A DNA stretch of 64,000 nt from Hamadaea sp. (GCF_013362815.1 NZ_JABFVK010000015.1:124001-188000), one strand, 5' to 3'; positions 25,195-33,918 are shown, numbered from the stretch's first letter. Notes: a model not told the origin generated them from the letters alone. Program-made: numbers and translations.

Positions 25195-27531
25195 ATGACC
25201 ACCTCATTCGCCGACCGGTTGCGGGCCCTCTCCGACGAGGCGCTCGGTGAGCTGCTGCGCGCCCGCCCCGATCTGATCACGCCGGTGCCGCCGGACCTCT
25301 CCGCGCTGGCGGCCCGGGCGCAGACCCGGCTGTCGCTGGCCCGCGTCGTCGAGCGGCTCGACCGGTTCACCCTCGAGATCCTGGACGCCGCCCGGCTCAC
25401 CCGGAGCGACGACGGCTACACCTCCATGGATGCCATCGTGGCGCTGGCCGCGGTGCCCACCGGCGGTCCCGAGCCGGTCCGGGTCCGCGAAGCCGTCCAC
25501 ACCCTCCAGAAACTCTTCCTGTTGTACGGGCCCGAGGGTGAGCTGCGGCTCACTGGTGCAATCGATGAAGTGCTTTCTGCGTACCCGTCGGGACTGGGAA
25601 GACCGGCGGCGGAGCTGGACCCGGCAGCGGCCGCGCTCGCGAGCGACCCGGCCCGCCTCCGCCGCACGCTCCTGGCCGCACCGCCCGCGGCCCGCGCGGT
25701 CCTGGACCGCTTGGCCGAAGGCCCGCCGGTGGGCACGTTCAGCGAGCCGCCCGCGGCCGTGCTGGAGCTGATAGATCAACATCTACTGGTACGCCTAGAC
25801 GACCAGACGGTCGAGTTGCCGCGTGAGCTGGGGCTGTTGTTGCGGCGGGACCAGGGACCGCTGGGCCGCCTGCATCCGCAGCCGCCGGAGTTGCCGGCCG
25901 GGTCGCGTCCGCGCACCACGATCGACCGAGCCGGAGCCGGGCAGGCGATGACGGTCGTACGCGAAGCCGAAGCGGTGCTGGAGGCGCTGGCCGCCGAGCC
26001 GATCAGCATCCTGCGCGGCGGTGGGGTCGGCGTGCTTCCGTTGCGGCGGCTGGCGAAAGCGGCCGAACTACCGGAGCCGACCGCCGCCCTACTGCTGGAG
26101 GTGGCCGCGGCCGCCGGACTCGTCGGCGAGACCGAGACGGAATATCTGCCCGCCGTGGGCTACGACGCCTGGCGGGACAAGCCGCTGGCGCAACGCTGGA
26201 CGCAGCTCGCCGAGGCCTGGCTGAACATGCCGAGACAGCCGTCGCTGATCGGGCTGCGCGACGAACGGGACCGCCCGATCACCGCGCTCGCACCGGAAGC
26301 CGAGCGCGCCGGGATGCCCGGGCTGCGCCGGGAGGTGCTCGGCACGCTGACGCTCGGTCCGACACCCTCCGAACAGGAGCTGCTGGACCTGGTCGCGTGG
26401 CGTGCGCCGATTCGCGTACGCGGTCGGGAGGCGGTCTACTCGGCCGTCCTGGCGGAGGCGGCTGCGCTGGGGGTCACCGGATTCGGCGGGCTGACCGCCT
26501 ATGGCGCGTTGGTGCTGGACGACGGCGTGAACGCCGAGGACGATCCCCTGGGCCGCCGTCCCGGCGCCGACCGGCCCCGCGAGGAGACCCCGGCGTCGGT
26601 CGCGCTCGGGCACCTGCTGCCGCCGCCAGTCGACCACCTGATGGTGCAGGCCGACCTCACCGTGGTGGTCCCCGGTCCACCCGAACCGCAGCTCGCCGCC
26701 GAACTCGACATCGTCGCCGACCACGAATCGGGCGGTGGCGCAGTCGTCTACCGGGTCACCCGGGACTCCGTCCGGCGCGCCCTCGACGCCGGGTACGCCG
26801 GAGCCGACCTGCACGCGCTGTTCGCCAAACGATCGCGTACGCCGGTGCCGCAGGCGCTGACTTATCTCATCGACGACATCGCGCGTACGCACGGCGGACT
26901 GCGTACCGGGGCGGCGGGTGCGTACCTGCGGAGCGACGACGAGGCACTGATCGCTTCGGCCTTGGCGGACCGGCGGCTGTCGGGGCTCTCGTTGCGCCGC
27001 CTAGCGCCGACCGTCCTCATCACACTGTCGCCACCGGGGAGGCTGCTGACGGCGCTCCGCGAGGCGGGCTACACCCCCGTGCCCGAGGACCCGACCGGCG
27101 CGGTGGTGCTCAGCAAACCCAAGGTACGCCGAGCCCCAGCCCGCGCCGTGGTCATGGCACCTGTCGACCCCGCGAGCGGGCTGACCCGGCCACGTCTGCT
27201 CGGCATCGTCGAACATCTGCGGCACGGCGACGCAGCGGCCCGAGCCGCCCGGCGTGCCCCGTTGGCCGTACGCGCCGCGACCGGCGGAACCGTCGACGGC
27301 ATCACCGCCGTGCAGGCCCACAGCGACGCGCTCGCCGTCCTGCAGCAGGCGGTGCGGGAGAAGACGCTGGTGTGGGTCGGTTACGTCGATGCGCACGGGA
27401 CGACCAACTCGCGACTGGTCCGGCCGGTGTCGATCGGCGCCGGCTACCTTCGCGCGGAAGATGAGCGTACGCAGACCGTCCACACCTTCGCGTTGTCTCG
27501 AGTGACGGCTGCCGTTCCCGAAACTTCCTGA
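25195..27531 (+). CDS. Helicase-C-terminal-domain protein (Rv0862c-like)
   Basis: A 778-residue protein of the family annotated with a 'helicase conserved C-terminal domain' (PF13625-like), companion of XPB in mycobacteria. It has no Walker motifs. The N-terminus (FADRLRALSDEALGELLRARPDLI) and the region around residues 500-560 (VDHLMVQADLTVVVPGPP ... LDIVADHESGGGAVVYRVTRDSVRRALDAG) are diagnostic. The C-terminus has a WYL-like feature: VREKTLVWVGYVDAHGTTNSRLVRPVSIGAGYLRA. Possibly a DNA-binding partner of XPB-type repair. ATG 25195. Here it is separated from xpb by three genes and points the other way. Confidence 0.85.
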   Translation: MTTSFADRLRALSDEALGELLRARPDLITPVPPDLSALAARAQTRLSLARVVERLDRFTLEILDAARLTRSDDGYTSMDAIVALAAVPTGGPEPVRVREAVHTLQKLFLLYGPEGELRLTGAIDEVLSAYPSGLGRPAAELDPAAAALASDPARLRRTLLAAPPAARAVLDRLAEGPPVGTFSEPPAAVLELIDQHLLVRLDDQTVELPRELGLLLRRDQGPLGRLHPQPPELPAGSRPRTTIDRAGAGQAMTVVREAEAVLEALAAEPISILRGGGVGVLPLRRLAKAAELPEPTAALLLEVAAAAGLVGETETEYLPAVGYDAWRDKPLAQRWTQLAEAWLNMPRQPSLIGLRDERDRPITALAPEAERAGMPGLRREVLGTLTLGPTPSEQELLDLVAWRAPIRVRGREAVYSAVLAEAAALGVTGFGGLTAYGALVLDDGVNAEDDPLGRRPGADRPREETPASVALGHLLPPPVDHLMVQADLTVVVPGPPEPQLAAELDIVADHESGGGAVVYRVTRDSVRRALDAGYAGADLHALFAKRSRTPVPQALTYLIDDIARTHGGLRTGAAGAYLRSDDEALIASALADRRLSGLSLRRLAPTVLITLSPPGRLLTALREAGYTPVPEDPTGAVVLSKPKVRRAPARAVVMAPVDPASGLTRPRLLGIVEHLRHGDAAARAARRAPLAVRAATGGTVDGITAVQAHSDALAVLQQAVREKTLVWVGYVDAHGTTNSRLVRPVSIGAGYLRAEDERTQTVHTFALSRVTAAVPETS

Positions 27532-27544
27532 CGCCGGTCGTTAC

Positions 27545-27719
27545 GCGTTACGCGGTCGCCTCGCGTTACGCGGTCGCCTCGCGTTATCCGGGGATAACGC
27601 GGCCTCCCACGCGGGAATAGCCGCGTTATCCCGGGATCGCGCGCGAGGGACAACGCGCGAGCAACGCGCGAGGGACAACGCGCGAGGGACAACGCGCGCG
27701 GGACAACGCGCGAGCAAAC
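27545..27719. repeat. Tandem repeats and competing hairpins after the helicase-C-terminal gene
   Basis: Between the gene end (27531) and the convergent cold-shock gene. Two 18-base copies of GCGTTACGCGGTCGCCTC (27545-27580). Then a palindrome GCGTTATCC/GGATAACGC (27581-27600), which competes with a 13-bp stem GGGATAACGCGGC (27591-27603) / GCCGCGTTATCCC (27620-27632). Then six units of about 14 bases, consensus GCGCGAGGGACAAC, from 27641 to 27719 (three exact, one with a single change, two shortened). Confidence 0.9.
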
Positions 27720-27743
27720 GCCGAAGCAGCGCAGCGAAAAGGG

Positions 27744-28142
27744 TTAGAGCTCGAGCTCCCGAGCGACAGCGTGCAGAGCCTCACCGATCTTCTGCGCCGT
27801 CTTGCGATCGGGGTGCCGCCCACGCTTCAGATCGGGCAGGATCTTCGCCTCGAGCACCTTGATCATGTCCTCGATGAGCGTGTTCAGCTCGTCCGGCGTA
27901 CGCCGCTTGGCCTCCGCCTGAGCCTGCACCAGCGACGGCGGAGCCTCCAGCAGCTTCACGCCCATCGCCTGCGCGCCCTTGCGGCCCTCGATGATCCCGA
28001 ACTCGATCTTCTGGCCGCCCTTGAGTTCGGCGACCCCACCGGGGAGGGCGGTCTTGGGCAGGAAGACGTCGCCGCCTTCGTCGCTGGTGACGAAGCCGTA
28101 GCCCTTCTGGGCGTCGTACCACTTGACCCGACCGGTTGGCAC
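27744..28142 (-). CDS. Cold-shock domain protein with C-terminal extension
   Basis: A 132-residue protein. Residues 1-65 are a cold-shock OB fold (MPTGRVKWYDAQKGYGFVTSDEGGDVFLPKTAL), with RNP1 GYGFV intact and RNP2 reading DVFLP rather than DVFVH. Residues about 70-132 are a helical extension (LVQAQAEAKRRTPDELNTLIEDMIKVLEAKILPDLKRG) found in actinobacterial CspB-like proteins of this size. It binds single-stranded nucleic acid. Starts at ATG 28142. Converges on the tandem repeat region. Confidence 0.9.
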   Translation of the reverse strand: MPTGRVKWYDAQKGYGFVTSDEGGDVFLPKTALPGGVAELKGGQKIEFGIIEGRKGAQAMGVKLLEAPPSLVQAQAEAKRRTPDELNTLIEDMIKVLEAKILPDLKRGRHPDRKTAQKIGEALHAVARELEL

Positions 28143-28220
28143 CGTTGATCCCTGCTTCCCATCCGTGTGCGGCCACGTCGTGACCCGTCGTCCCGCCGCG
28201 GCAATGCGGCAGGGTTAAGG

Positions 28221-29045
28221 CTATCGAGCGAGATCGTCCAGCCCAACAGCAATACCGGGGGTGAGTCCGGCTTTCTCCGAGCGCTCCAGCAGTTCGCGGA
28301 CGGCCGCGTACCCCGCCGGGCCCAGATCCTCGGTGAACTCGTTGACATACAACGAGATGTGTTGATCGACCACGGCCTGCTCCATTTCCTGCGCGTGGGC
28401 GAGGACGTACTCCCGGCTGTCTTCGGGACGCGCCCAGGCATGCCGGACCGACGCCCGGATCCACTCCGTCGCCGCCCTCGGGTCGACCGCGCCGCGCTTG
28501 GCCAGAATCGCGCCGAGCGGGATCGGCGACCCGGTGTCAGATTCCCACCATTCACCAAGATCCACCAGCTGCGACAGGCCATATCGCGGATAGGTGAAGC
28601 GGGCTTCGTGGATCACCAGGCCCGCGTCGAACCGTCCGGCCGCGACGCCCGGCATGATCTCGTGGAACGGGACCACCACGATCTCCGCGGGCCGCTGCCC
28701 GCTCTGCTCCGCCCACAAACGCATCAACAGGTACGCAGTTGTGCGTTCCCCGGGCACGGCGACGGTCTTCCCGTCGATCCCGGTTTCCGTGAGGGTGAGC
28801 AGAAGAGGGCCGCAACCCCGGCCGAGCGCGCCGCCGCAGGGCAGCAACTCGTACTGGTCCAGCAGCCAGGGCAGCGCGGCGTACGAGACCTTCACCAGGT
28901 CGAACCGGCCGTCGAGGGCAGCCGTGTTCGTCACGTCGACGTCGGCGAACGTCACGTCGAACTCGGGCGCGCCCGGCACGAGGCCGTGCGTCAGCGCGTG
29001 GAAGACGAAGGTGTCGTTCGGGCAGGGCGAGTACGCGATCTTCAT
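28221..29045 (-). CDS. mqnD: 1,4-dihydroxy-6-naphthoate synthase (futalosine pathway)
   Basis: A 274-residue MqnD: converts cyclic dehypoxanthinylfutalosine to 1,4-dihydroxy-6-naphthoate in the futalosine route to menaquinone. The opening MKIAYSPCPNDTFVFHALTHGLV is diagnostic, followed by ADVDVTNTAAL, VKVSYAALPWLLDQYELLPCGGALGRGCGPLLL and VIHEARFTYPRYGL. ATG 29045 overlaps the mqnB stop (ATGA), so the two are coupled. The other pathway genes (mqnA, mqnC) are not in this window. Confidence 0.95.
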   Translation of the reverse strand: MKIAYSPCPNDTFVFHALTHGLVPGAPEFDVTFADVDVTNTAALDGRFDLVKVSYAALPWLLDQYELLPCGGALGRGCGPLLLTLTETGIDGKTVAVPGERTTAYLLMRLWAEQSGQRPAEIVVVPFHEIMPGVAAGRFDAGLVIHEARFTYPRYGLSQLVDLGEWWESDTGSPIPLGAILAKRGAVDPRAATEWIRASVRHAWARPEDSREYVLAHAQEMEQAVVDQHISLYVNEFTEDLGPAGYAAVRELLERSEKAGLTPGIAVGLDDLAR

Positions 29046-29692
29046 AGTGCTTCCAGGCTATCCCCGATCGTGGCGGCGGCACCCGTCAGCGCCTGCAGGG
29101 CGGCACCGATCTGCCACGAGGCCCGATCGCGGGGGCCGATCGCGTTGGAGATCGCCCTGATCTCGGCGTACGCGACGCCGCAGGTGGTTGCGGCAGCCGC
29201 CACGCCGGCGCCCTCCATCGCCTCGGCCGCCGCATGCGGGTAGCGGAGCCGCAGCTCCTGGGCCCGGCCGGCGATCCCGGTGACGGTCGACACGGTGAGG
29301 ACGTCGCCGGAGACGGCGTCGCGCAGCCGTCCGCGCAGCAGGGCGTGCAGGGCTGGGTCCACTTCGGATACTGCGCGGCCGAAGCCCAGCTCGTCGATGC
29401 TCAGGTAGCCCTCCGGCGACTGCGCGCCCAGGTCGGCCGCGATGCTCCGGGTCGCCACGACGAGACCGCCGAGGCCGACGACGTCGGCGAACCCACCGGC
29501 GATGCCCATGCTGATCACGCCGTCATAGGGCGCACCGGCCGCCTCCGCGAGGGTCAGCCGCCGGGCCGTCCCCGCCGCCGCGTTCGCCGGGCCGACCCCG
29601 ACTGCGGCGACCTCGATGGCGCTACCCGATGGCAGTCCTTTGCGGACCGCATCCGCCTCGACCTCGACCGCCGTGGCGATCAGCACCCGCAT
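29042..29692 (-). CDS. mqnB: Futalosine hydrolase
   Basis: A 216-residue nucleosidase of the MTA/SAH-nucleosidase fold that releases hypoxanthine from futalosine. Motifs: VGVGPANAAAGTARRL, MGIAGGFAD, and AEAMEGAGVAAAATTCGV holding the glutamate pair of the active site, then EIRAISNAIGPRDRASW. Upstream gene of the mqnB-mqnD pair; stop overlaps mqnD. Starts at ATG 29692. Repeats C2 and C3 lie in its upstream region. Confidence 0.93.
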   Translation of the reverse strand: MRVLIATAVEVEADAVRKGLPSGSAIEVAAVGVGPANAAAGTARRLTLAEAAGAPYDGVISMGIAGGFADVVGLGGLVVATRSIAADLGAQSPEGYLSIDELGFGRAVSEVDPALHALLRGRLRDAVSGDVLTVSTVTGIAGRAQELRLRYPHAAAEAMEGAGVAAAATTCGVAYAEIRAISNAIGPRDRASWQIGAALQALTGAAATIGDSLEAL

Positions 29693-29707
29693 TCCGCGCC
29701 CCCTCCT

Positions 29708-29771
29708 CGTTGATCATGAACCTATGGTCCCACCTGACGGCGTGTCTCCGCCCCCAAGCATCATGATCATC
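29708..29771. repeat. Family C dispersed inverted repeat, copy C2
   Basis: 64 bases starting CGTTGATCATGAACC and ending CATGATCATC; the right arm has decayed in its last three bases. Same orientation as C1. It lies just upstream of mqnB and forms a head-to-head pair with C3. Confidence 0.88.
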
Positions 29772-29786
29772 CAGTCTGGCGCTTCC

Positions 29787-29850
29787 CGTTGATCATGGCC
29801 GCCGGGGGTCCGACACACCGCCCAAGGGGACCCTAGGTTCATGATCAACG
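29787..29850. repeat. Family C dispersed inverted repeat, copy C3 (reversed)
   Basis: 64 bases, reversed relative to C1 and C2, with CGTTGATCATG arms at both ends. Separated from C2 by 15 bases. Its right end provides the TGA stop of the leftward membrane-protein gene that ends at 29845, just as C1 does for the polymerase gene. Confidence 0.88.
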
Positions 29851-30768
29851 GGGAGGGGGGTCGGTGGGCGGATCGGTCGAGGGTCGGGTGCCCGGTGGGG
29901 TGCCCGGTGGGGTGCTGGGTGGGGTGACGGGTGGGGTGACGGGTGGGGTGCCGTTCATCGAGGTCGGCCGGTAGAGGTGGTACGAGCCGTCCGGCTCCGC
30001 CGACGCCGGCTCGGGCTGCGCCTCAGGCTCAGGCTCGGGCGACGGCTGGCGCGATGGCTTTCGCTGCGACTTCGGCGACGACTTGGGGGGCGCCTTCGGC
30101 GCTGGGCGCTGCTTCGGCGGCTGTGCTTTCGGCGTACCAGTCGGAGGAAGCGTGAGCGAGACGACCAGGGCGACCAGCAGGGCGACCTGAGCCAGCAACG
30201 GCGCCCAGAGACCGCCCAGCACGAGCGCCACCAGGACCACCAGCGCGACCGGTACGAGCAGCGCAACCACGTAGCGGACGGCGGCCGAGGCTGCCGCGGA
30301 CCGGTGACCCGGCGTCGCCGAGACCGTCCACAATGCGCGTTCGACGAGCCCGAGTGTGAGAAGCGCGGCGGCGGCCGTCCCGGTGATCAGATTGACGGCC
30401 AAGAGCAGTACGCACACCAGCCGGATCAGCTCGACCGTGGCGAGCAGAAAGCGCGGCCAGGGGCGGGCGCGCAACAGCCAGCCGACCGCTGCCGCGCCGA
30501 GTATGCCGACCACGAGCCCGATCAGCGTCCCGACCCCGGCGGACGGGGTGGAGCGCCGCCACCACTCAGCCAGCAGGAGCAGATCGGCGGCGACGGAGAG
30601 GAGGGCGATGTGCAGCAGCCGTCCACCGCCCGGCACGGCGGCCGCGGTCGTGGCGCGGATGGAGCTAGCGAGCAGCAGCAGGAACCGCAGCCCCCGGTAC
30701 GCGCGCCGCACCAGACCGGCCAGCAGCCCCAGCCCGACCGCGACGATGCGTGCGATCTCGTTCAGCAC
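29845..30768 (-). CDS. Hypothetical membrane protein with long proline-rich tail
   Basis: A 307-residue protein. Residues about 1-200 hold several hydrophobic segments (GLGLLAGLV, LLHIALLSVAADLLLLAEW, LIGLVVGILGAAAVGWLL, FLLATVELIRLVCVLLLAVNL, YVVALLVPVALVVLVALVLGGLW). The remaining about 110 residues are Pro/Lys/Ser/Glu-rich and end in TPP repeats (PPVTPPVTPPSTPPGTPPG). The tail is encoded by direct repeats of GGTGGGGTG at 29886-29952. GTG start at 30768. No known family recognised. Confidence 0.65.
   Translation of the reverse strand: MLNEIARIVAVGLGLLAGLVRRAYRGLRFLLLLASSIRATTAAAVPGGGRLLHIALLSVAADLLLLAEWWRRSTPSAGVGTLIGLVVGILGAAAVGWLLRARPWPRFLLATVELIRLVCVLLLAVNLITGTAAAALLTLGLVERALWTVSATPGHRSAAASAAVRYVVALLVPVALVVLVALVLGGLWAPLLAQVALLVALVVSLTLPPTGTPKAQPPKQRPAPKAPPKSSPKSQRKPSRQPSPEPEPEAQPEPASAEPDGSYHLYRPTSMNGTPPVTPPVTPPSTPPGTPPGTRPSTDPPTDPPPR
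29886..29952. repeat. Short tandem repeat encoding TPP units
   Basis: Five to six imperfect copies of a 12-base unit such as GGTGGGGTGACG within the 3' end of the membrane-protein gene. Such arrays can change copy number by slippage. Confidence 0.75.
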
Positions 30769-30812
30769 CGGCCCGCCCCTTCCCGTCTCCCCGTCCCCGC
30801 TTTCGCGCTTTC

Positions 30813-30877
30813 ACGCTGGATCAGGGTTCTGTGTCGAATCTTGCAGCATGATCCGACCGAGAACCCTGATCTGGCGC
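30813..30877. repeat. Family B dispersed inverted repeat, copy B3
   Basis: 65 bases from ACGCTGGATCAGGG to CCCTGATCTGGCGC. Arms still pair over most of their length; the inner arms are more diverged (TGTCGAATC / GATCCGACC). Lies between two leftward genes, 13 bases past the stop of the metallophosphoesterase gene. Confidence 0.87.
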
Positions 30878-30889
30878 GAGCGGAACTGG

Positions 30890-32734
30890 TCAGCGGATGA
30901 CGATCGGTTCCTCGATGAGCTTCGGCTGGAGCGGCTTGGCCGGGTCGAACCACGGAGTGTTCGCGGCACGACGCGGTTTGGGCTCCCATTTCCGGCCGAC
31001 CCGGTCCACCCCGATCGGGAAGATCGTGAGCGAGCCGTCCGGCGCGAAACGCATCCGCAGGAAGCCCTTGTAGTCCTCGATCCCCTGCCCGGCGAACAAC
31101 TCGTTCAGGTTGACCCGGAAACCACCCGCGAGGAAGAGGTACAGGGCGACCAGTTCGGTGGCGATGAGCCCGGCGACCGGGCCGTAGATGGCGAACGCGA
31201 GGACCCCCGGCCACGGCCAGGCCTGATCGTCGAAGGGCAGCTCGCGCCAGGCGAAGTAGCCGGCGTACCCCAGCAGGACGTGGGCTATGCCGTGCGCCAA
31301 CCCGAGCAGCACGGGTATGCGGCGGAGCATGCCGTGCGAGAGGCCGACGGCGAAGAACAGCGATCCGGCGATCATCAAGCCGATCATCAGGAACGCCGGG
31401 AAGCTCAGCAGCTGGTGCGCCTTGCCCTTGAGGGACAGCAGGAACAGCGTGTGGATGATGCCGAGGAAGGTCGCGAACCCGGGGTTGCGCCACGGCAGCC
31501 GGGGGAAGATGCCGACCGACAACGCGCGCGACTTCGACTTGGTCGGGTACGCCTTGCGCAGGGTGAACGACTTCTGCTGAGTGTCGATGGCGAACGGGCG
31601 GCGCGGCGGGACGGTGATCTTCGAGGGAAGGCCGTGCGTGGCATACAAGTACGCCCCACCGCTGCCGCAGGTGATCAGCTGCTCCTCGCTGGTCTCCGCT
31701 TCGGCGTACCGGGCGTAGTGGTGGAGGTCGCCGGAGACCATGAGCTTCACCTTCGCCCCGGTCGGCTCGATGAGCTTGCGGCGGAAGTAGCCGAGGGTGT
31801 CGTATCCGCGCGGGTGCTCGATCGTCTGCACCCAGGACGGCTGCGGGAACGCGATGATCACCTTGTCGTCCGGCCCGAGCAGGTTCGCCACACTGCGGAA
31901 GTAGTCGAGCTGCGGATCGTCCAGGTACGCCTCACCCTGCACGTCGACGGCGAGCAGCCACCAGTTGTGTGGCAGTTTCAACGCGAAGTAGCTACGCGTC
32001 TGCTTGGTCTGCCAAGCGCCGACGTGACCGCCTTCGCGGCGCGCGAACAACCGCAGGAACGCGGTCAGCCCGTCGTACCAGTCGTGGTTGCCGGGCAGCG
32101 CGTACGCCGACGGCGGCGTCTCACCGGGCTCAGGCGTCGAGTACGCGGCCAGGTACGGCCCGACCATGCGGTCCTCGTACTCCTGACCACTGGCGGTCGG
32201 ATAGACCTGGTCGCCGCCCATGACGAGCACCTTGCCCCGGGGCAGCTCCGTCAGCACCAAGTCGTCCTGGTGGTCCTCGGTGGTGTTGACCCGGAGCGAC
32301 TTCTGCGCCAGCAGCCAGGCCATCGAGTAGGTGGCGTTGAAGCCGTCGCCGAGATCGGAGATGTAGTCGAGCCACAGCTCCTCGTCCTCGGCGTGCTCGT
32401 CGTAGATCTTCGTCGGAAACGCGCCCTGCAACTCCCGCTTGTCGAGGTACGCCCCGAACTGTTCCGCGAAAGCCACGCGTACGCCGGTGACGGCGAGCAG
32501 CACCGGCCCGAGCCACGGCACCGGTTCCCGGGGAGTGAACCCCAGCTCAACGGGGTCCATCGAGGTTGGACGGTGCTGCGGAAGCAACGCGAACTGGACC
32601 GTCGGCTCGTTGCCGGGGTCCACAGCGGACTCCGGGGCCGGCGTGCCCGGGCCGCCGACCGGCGGACCCTCGAACGCCGATGCCGGGGACTGCTCCGGAA
32701 TGCCTTGTCCCGCTTGCTGCTGGGGGTTCGTCAC
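30890..32734 (-). CDS. Membrane-bound metallophosphoesterase
   Basis: A 614-residue protein with an N-terminal calcineurin-like phosphoesterase part and a C-terminal membrane part. Metal-site motifs in order: LGDGFN region, GGDQVYP, LPGNHDWYDG (GNHD/E), and a late SGDLHHYARY (GHxH-type, here GDLHHY). Residues about 405-530 contain several membrane segments (FLMIGLMIAGSLFFAVGL, LLGLAHGIAHVLLGYAGYFAW, VLAFAIYGPVAGLIATELVALYLF). GTG start at 32734. Substrate unknown; possibly a phospholipid or nucleotide phosphodiesterase at the membrane. Confidence 0.85.
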   Translation of the reverse strand: MTNPQQQAGQGIPEQSPASAFEGPPVGGPGTPAPESAVDPGNEPTVQFALLPQHRPTSMDPVELGFTPREPVPWLGPVLLAVTGVRVAFAEQFGAYLDKRELQGAFPTKIYDEHAEDEELWLDYISDLGDGFNATYSMAWLLAQKSLRVNTTEDHQDDLVLTELPRGKVLVMGGDQVYPTASGQEYEDRMVGPYLAAYSTPEPGETPPSAYALPGNHDWYDGLTAFLRLFARREGGHVGAWQTKQTRSYFALKLPHNWWLLAVDVQGEAYLDDPQLDYFRSVANLLGPDDKVIIAFPQPSWVQTIEHPRGYDTLGYFRRKLIEPTGAKVKLMVSGDLHHYARYAEAETSEEQLITCGSGGAYLYATHGLPSKITVPPRRPFAIDTQQKSFTLRKAYPTKSKSRALSVGIFPRLPWRNPGFATFLGIIHTLFLLSLKGKAHQLLSFPAFLMIGLMIAGSLFFAVGLSHGMLRRIPVLLGLAHGIAHVLLGYAGYFAWRELPFDDQAWPWPGVLAFAIYGPVAGLIATELVALYLFLAGGFRVNLNELFAGQGIEDYKGFLRMRFAPDGSLTIFPIGVDRVGRKWEPKPRRAANTPWFDPAKPLQPKLIEEPIVIR

Positions 32735-32838
32735 AGCCGTGCAGCCTAGCGGTCATCCGCTCGTTTCGCTGTCGGCCCTTCGGGCTGTTAGGTGCGCACC
32801 GGTCGCTGTGGGGCGCGCGCTGCCGGCCGCCGTTAGGT

Positions 32839-32896
32839 GCAGATCACGGATATGCATGCTTCCCGGCCGGTTTTAGGCTGCGTAACCGAGATCTGC
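32839..32896. repeat. Family A dispersed inverted repeat, copy A2
   Basis: 58 bases, GCAGATCACGGATATGC ... GCGTAACCGAGATCTGC; 14 of 17 arm positions still pair. The spacer GGTTTTAGGC is the reverse complement of the A1 spacer, so A2 is a full copy in the opposite orientation. Lies between the metallophosphoesterase start and the end of the PSP1 gene. Confidence 0.88.
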
Positions 32897-32948
32897 ATGG
32901 ATCAAGCGGTGCGCGAGCGGCGCCCCAGCCAAGCGGAGATGCAGCGGA

Positions 32949-33788
32949 TCAAGCGGCAGGCGGCGAGGTGTACCGATCCTCGAACAGCTTCCGCGAACCG
33001 CATACGGAGGCCTTCGGGCACACTCGCCGGGACCCGTCGGCGTCGAGGCGTACGACGACGGAGTCGCGCGGGACGGAATGCGCGACCACCTTGCCGTCGC
33101 CCTCATCGGTGGTGACTCGTTCGCCGACGGCCGGGGCGGACGCCTGGAAGTCCTGGTAGAGCGGGTGCTCGTATTTCAGGCAGCACATCAGCCGCCCGCA
33201 GGCGCCGGAGATCCGCAGTGGATTGAGCGGCAGGTCTTGATCCTTGGCCATCCGGATGGTGACCGGCTCGAAGTCGGTGAGGAAGGTGGCGCAGCACAGG
33301 TCGCGGCCACATGATCCGATGCCGCCCTGTACGCGAGCCGAATCCCGCGCGGAGAGCTGCCGTAGTTCCACCCGGCATTTGAGGGTCGCCCCGAGATCGC
33401 GTACGAGGGATCGGAAGTCGACCCGATGCGGCGCGGTGAAGTAGATCGTCGTCTGCGGGGACGCCCCGTCGACATGGTCGACCGCGACGACCTTCATCGG
33501 CAGCTGGTGTTCCCGGATGAGCTTGCGCGCGGCCACCTGCGCCTCAGCCTTGCGCGCGCGGAGCTCCTTGTCCCGGACGAGATCGTCGTCGCCGGCCAGC
33601 CCGAGCATCTTGGGGAAGCCGGAGGTGTCGTCGGAAACCCACTGCGCGGCCCACACGCACTCGGCGACCTCAGGCCCGTCATCCGTCGGGACCAGGACTT
33701 TCTGCCCGACCTGCGGCTGGAAGTCGCCGGGATCGAGGTAGAAGAGCCGACCGTATTGGTTGAACGTGACCGCGCAGAGCATGCCCAT
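32949..33788 (-). CDS. PSP1/RicT-type regulatory protein
   Basis: A 279-residue protein of the PSP1 C-terminal domain family (B. subtilis RicT/YaaT). N-terminal part: GRLFYLDPGDFQPQVGQKVLVPTDDG. The conserved cysteine motif is GGIGSCGRDLCCATFL, followed by ISGACGRLMCCLKYEHPLY; in RicT such cysteines bind Fe-S clusters with RicA and RicF. Ends in a Pro/Ala tail. ATG 33788 (MGM) or ATG 33782. In B. subtilis the Ric complex promotes RNase Y-dependent RNA processing; partners are not seen here. Neighbour of holB and tmk in many Gram-positives, as here, though shifted by four genes. Confidence 0.92.
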   Translation of the reverse strand: MGMLCAVTFNQYGRLFYLDPGDFQPQVGQKVLVPTDDGPEVAECVWAAQWVSDDTSGFPKMLGLAGDDDLVRDKELRARKAEAQVAARKLIREHQLPMKVVAVDHVDGASPQTTIYFTAPHRVDFRSLVRDLGATLKCRVELRQLSARDSARVQGGIGSCGRDLCCATFLTDFEPVTIRMAKDQDLPLNPLRISGACGRLMCCLKYEHPLYQDFQASAPAVGERVTTDEGDGKVVAHSVPRDSVVVRLDADGSRRVCPKASVCGSRKLFEDRYTSPPAA

Positions 33789-33918
33789 CCCGCCACTCTA
33801 GGACCATCGGCGGAACGGCGCACCACCCGTACCTATTCGTACCATTCGTCGTTAGCCAAATGCGGGTACTGCCCGCCAATCGCGTCACCGTTCGGACGAC
33901 GCGGTCGTTGGGCCCGGC

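Noticed and set aside
27641-27719. Possible CRISPR array
   Set aside because: Units are about 14 bases, directly adjoining, with no unique spacers and no cas genes nearby; this is a plain tandem repeat.
30356-32749. Long plus-strand open frame opposite the metallophosphoesterase gene
   Set aside because: No motifs and shadow-like composition; the opposite strand carries the metal-site motifs.
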